A stretch of 6,346 bases of DNA from Candidatus Didemnitutus sp. (lineage in GTDB: Bacteria; Verrucomicrobiota; Verrucomicrobiia; Opitutales; Opitutaceae), in the NCBI GenBank assembly GCA_030682505.1, contig JAUXOH010000363.1:1-6346 (forward strand), given 5' to 3'. Of the stretch, positions 5,685 to 6,346 are shown one piece after another. Both the position numbers and the translations under genes were made by a program. Every line of letters starts with the position of its first letter. The first letter of the stretch is position 1. Below the pieces are notes generated by a model. It ran no database searches. It was given only the letters and a program-made list of their open reading frames with translations, and was not told the origin of the DNA.

Positions 5685-6346
5685 ATGTCCCTTCCGGCCA
5701 TTTCCGTCACCGATCTATCCAAGCGCTACCTGATCGACCACGAGCGGCGGTCCGACACGTTGCGCGATGCCCTGGCGCACGGCGTGAGCGGACTCTGGAA
5801 AAGGTTGCGACACGGACGGCTGGAACAAGAGGAATTCTGGGCCCTGCGAGACATCAACTTCGAGGTGAAGCCGGGTGAGGTGCTGGGCATCATCGGCCGC
5901 AACGGCGCCGGCAAGTCCACACTCCTCAAGATTCTTTCCCGGATCACCGAGCCGACGACCGGACGAGTGACGCTGAAAGGCCGGGTCGCGAGCCTGCTCG
6001 AAGTCGGCACGGGATTCCATCCGGAGCTCAGCGGACGGGAGAACATCTTTCTCAACGGCGCGATTCTCGGCATGCACCGCGCGGAGATCCGGAAGAAGTT
6101 CGACGAAATCGTCGCCTTCGCCGAAGTGGAGCGCTTTCTCGACACGCCGGTGAAACGCTACAGCAGCGGCATGTATGTGCGGCTGGCCTTCGCCGTCGCC
6201 GCGCACCTCGAGCCCGAGATTCTGATTGTCGACGAGGTGCTGGCGGTGGGCGACGCGCAGTTCCAGAAAAAATGTTTGGGCAAGATGCAGCAGGTGGCGC
6301 AGACGGAGGGCCGCACTGTCCTGTTTGTCAGCCACGCCATGCCGGC
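5685..6346 (+). CDS. Polysaccharide ABC exporter ATP-binding protein (Wzt-like), 3' end outside the window
   Basis: The frame from the ATG at 5685 stays open to the window edge, giving 220 codons with no stop. It encodes the nucleotide-binding domain of the Wzt/TagH/RfbE family, which powers the permease encoded at 4343-5179. It begins MSLPAISVTDLSKRYLI and has the long insertion before Walker A typical of this family (RDALAHGVSGLWKRLRHG, then EEFWALRDINFEV). Walker A is GRNGAGKST at residues 71-79, with K77. SLLEVGTGFHPELSGRENIFLNG, spanning the Q-loop region, follows. The signature is YSSGMYVRLAFAVA from 159, Walker B is ILIVDEVLAVGD with D183-E184, and the switch histidine is H217 in SHAM. 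Wzt proteins often carry a C-terminal glycan-binding domain, and whether this one does lies beyond the window. No Shine-Dalgarno sequence precedes the ATG, only a pyrimidine run directly after the repeat array. Confidence 0.93.
   Translation, partial: MSLPAISVTDLSKRYLIDHERRSDTLRDALAHGVSGLWKRLRHGRLEQEEFWALRDINFEVKPGEVLGIIGRNGAGKSTLLKILSRITEPTTGRVTLKGRVASLLEVGTGFHPELSGRENIFLNGAILGMHRAEIRKKFDEIVAFAEVERFLDTPVKRYSSGMYVRLAFAVAAHLEPEILIVDEVLAVGDAQFQKKCLGKMQQVAQTEGRTVLFVSHAMP

Noticed and set aside
5715..6335. Minus-strand open frames opposite the ATPase
   Set aside because: The + strand frame carries Walker A, signature, Walker B and H-loop motifs in order, so the minus frames are shadows.

Overview
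The window is GC-rich bacterial DNA with all genes on the + strand. It looks like part of a surface-polysaccharide (O-antigen or capsule type) biosynthesis and export locus. No gene here fixes the taxonomy. The mix of a Wzm/Wzt-type exporter, GC-rich codon use and several stand-alone S23/four-helix-bundle genes would fit a verrucomicrobial or planctomycetal-type Gram-negative genome. That is an impression, not a demonstrated assignment.

Layout: (1) 91-630, a DJ-1/PfpI-family protein, probably separate from the locus. (2) 631-791, a non-coding gap holding two weak hairpins and the asnB ribosome binding site. (3) 792-2696, a glutamine-hydrolysing asparagine synthase-type amidotransferase. Its stop codon overlaps the GTG start of (4) 2693-3772, a GT4-type glycosyltransferase. 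(5) 3773-4342, a first four-helix-bundle (S23/IVP-like) gene inside a cassette bounded by short repeat arrays. (6) 4343-5179, an ABC-2 type polysaccharide export permease (Wzm-like). (7) 5180-5684, a second four-helix-bundle cassette. (8) 5685 to the window end, the matching ABC ATPase (Wzt-like), cut off by the window edge.

The amidotransferase and glycosyltransferase would build or modify the glycan, and the permease plus ATPase would export it across the inner membrane.

The unusual element is the pair of cassettes. Each four-helix-bundle gene is preceded by an array of the hexamer GACNAC and followed by an array of its reverse complement GTNGTC, with spacers of mostly 1-2 bases. The arrays therefore converge on the gene and could pair as a long stem around it. 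The two proteins are about 76% identical. Within their longest conserved block, however, 20 of 30 codons differ synonymously, so the cassettes are not a recent duplication and the protein appears to be under purifying selection. The cassettes occupy two successive gene junctions of the export operon and separate the permease from its ATPase. A short start-codon stub at 3772 suggests that one of them split a formerly overlapping gene junction.
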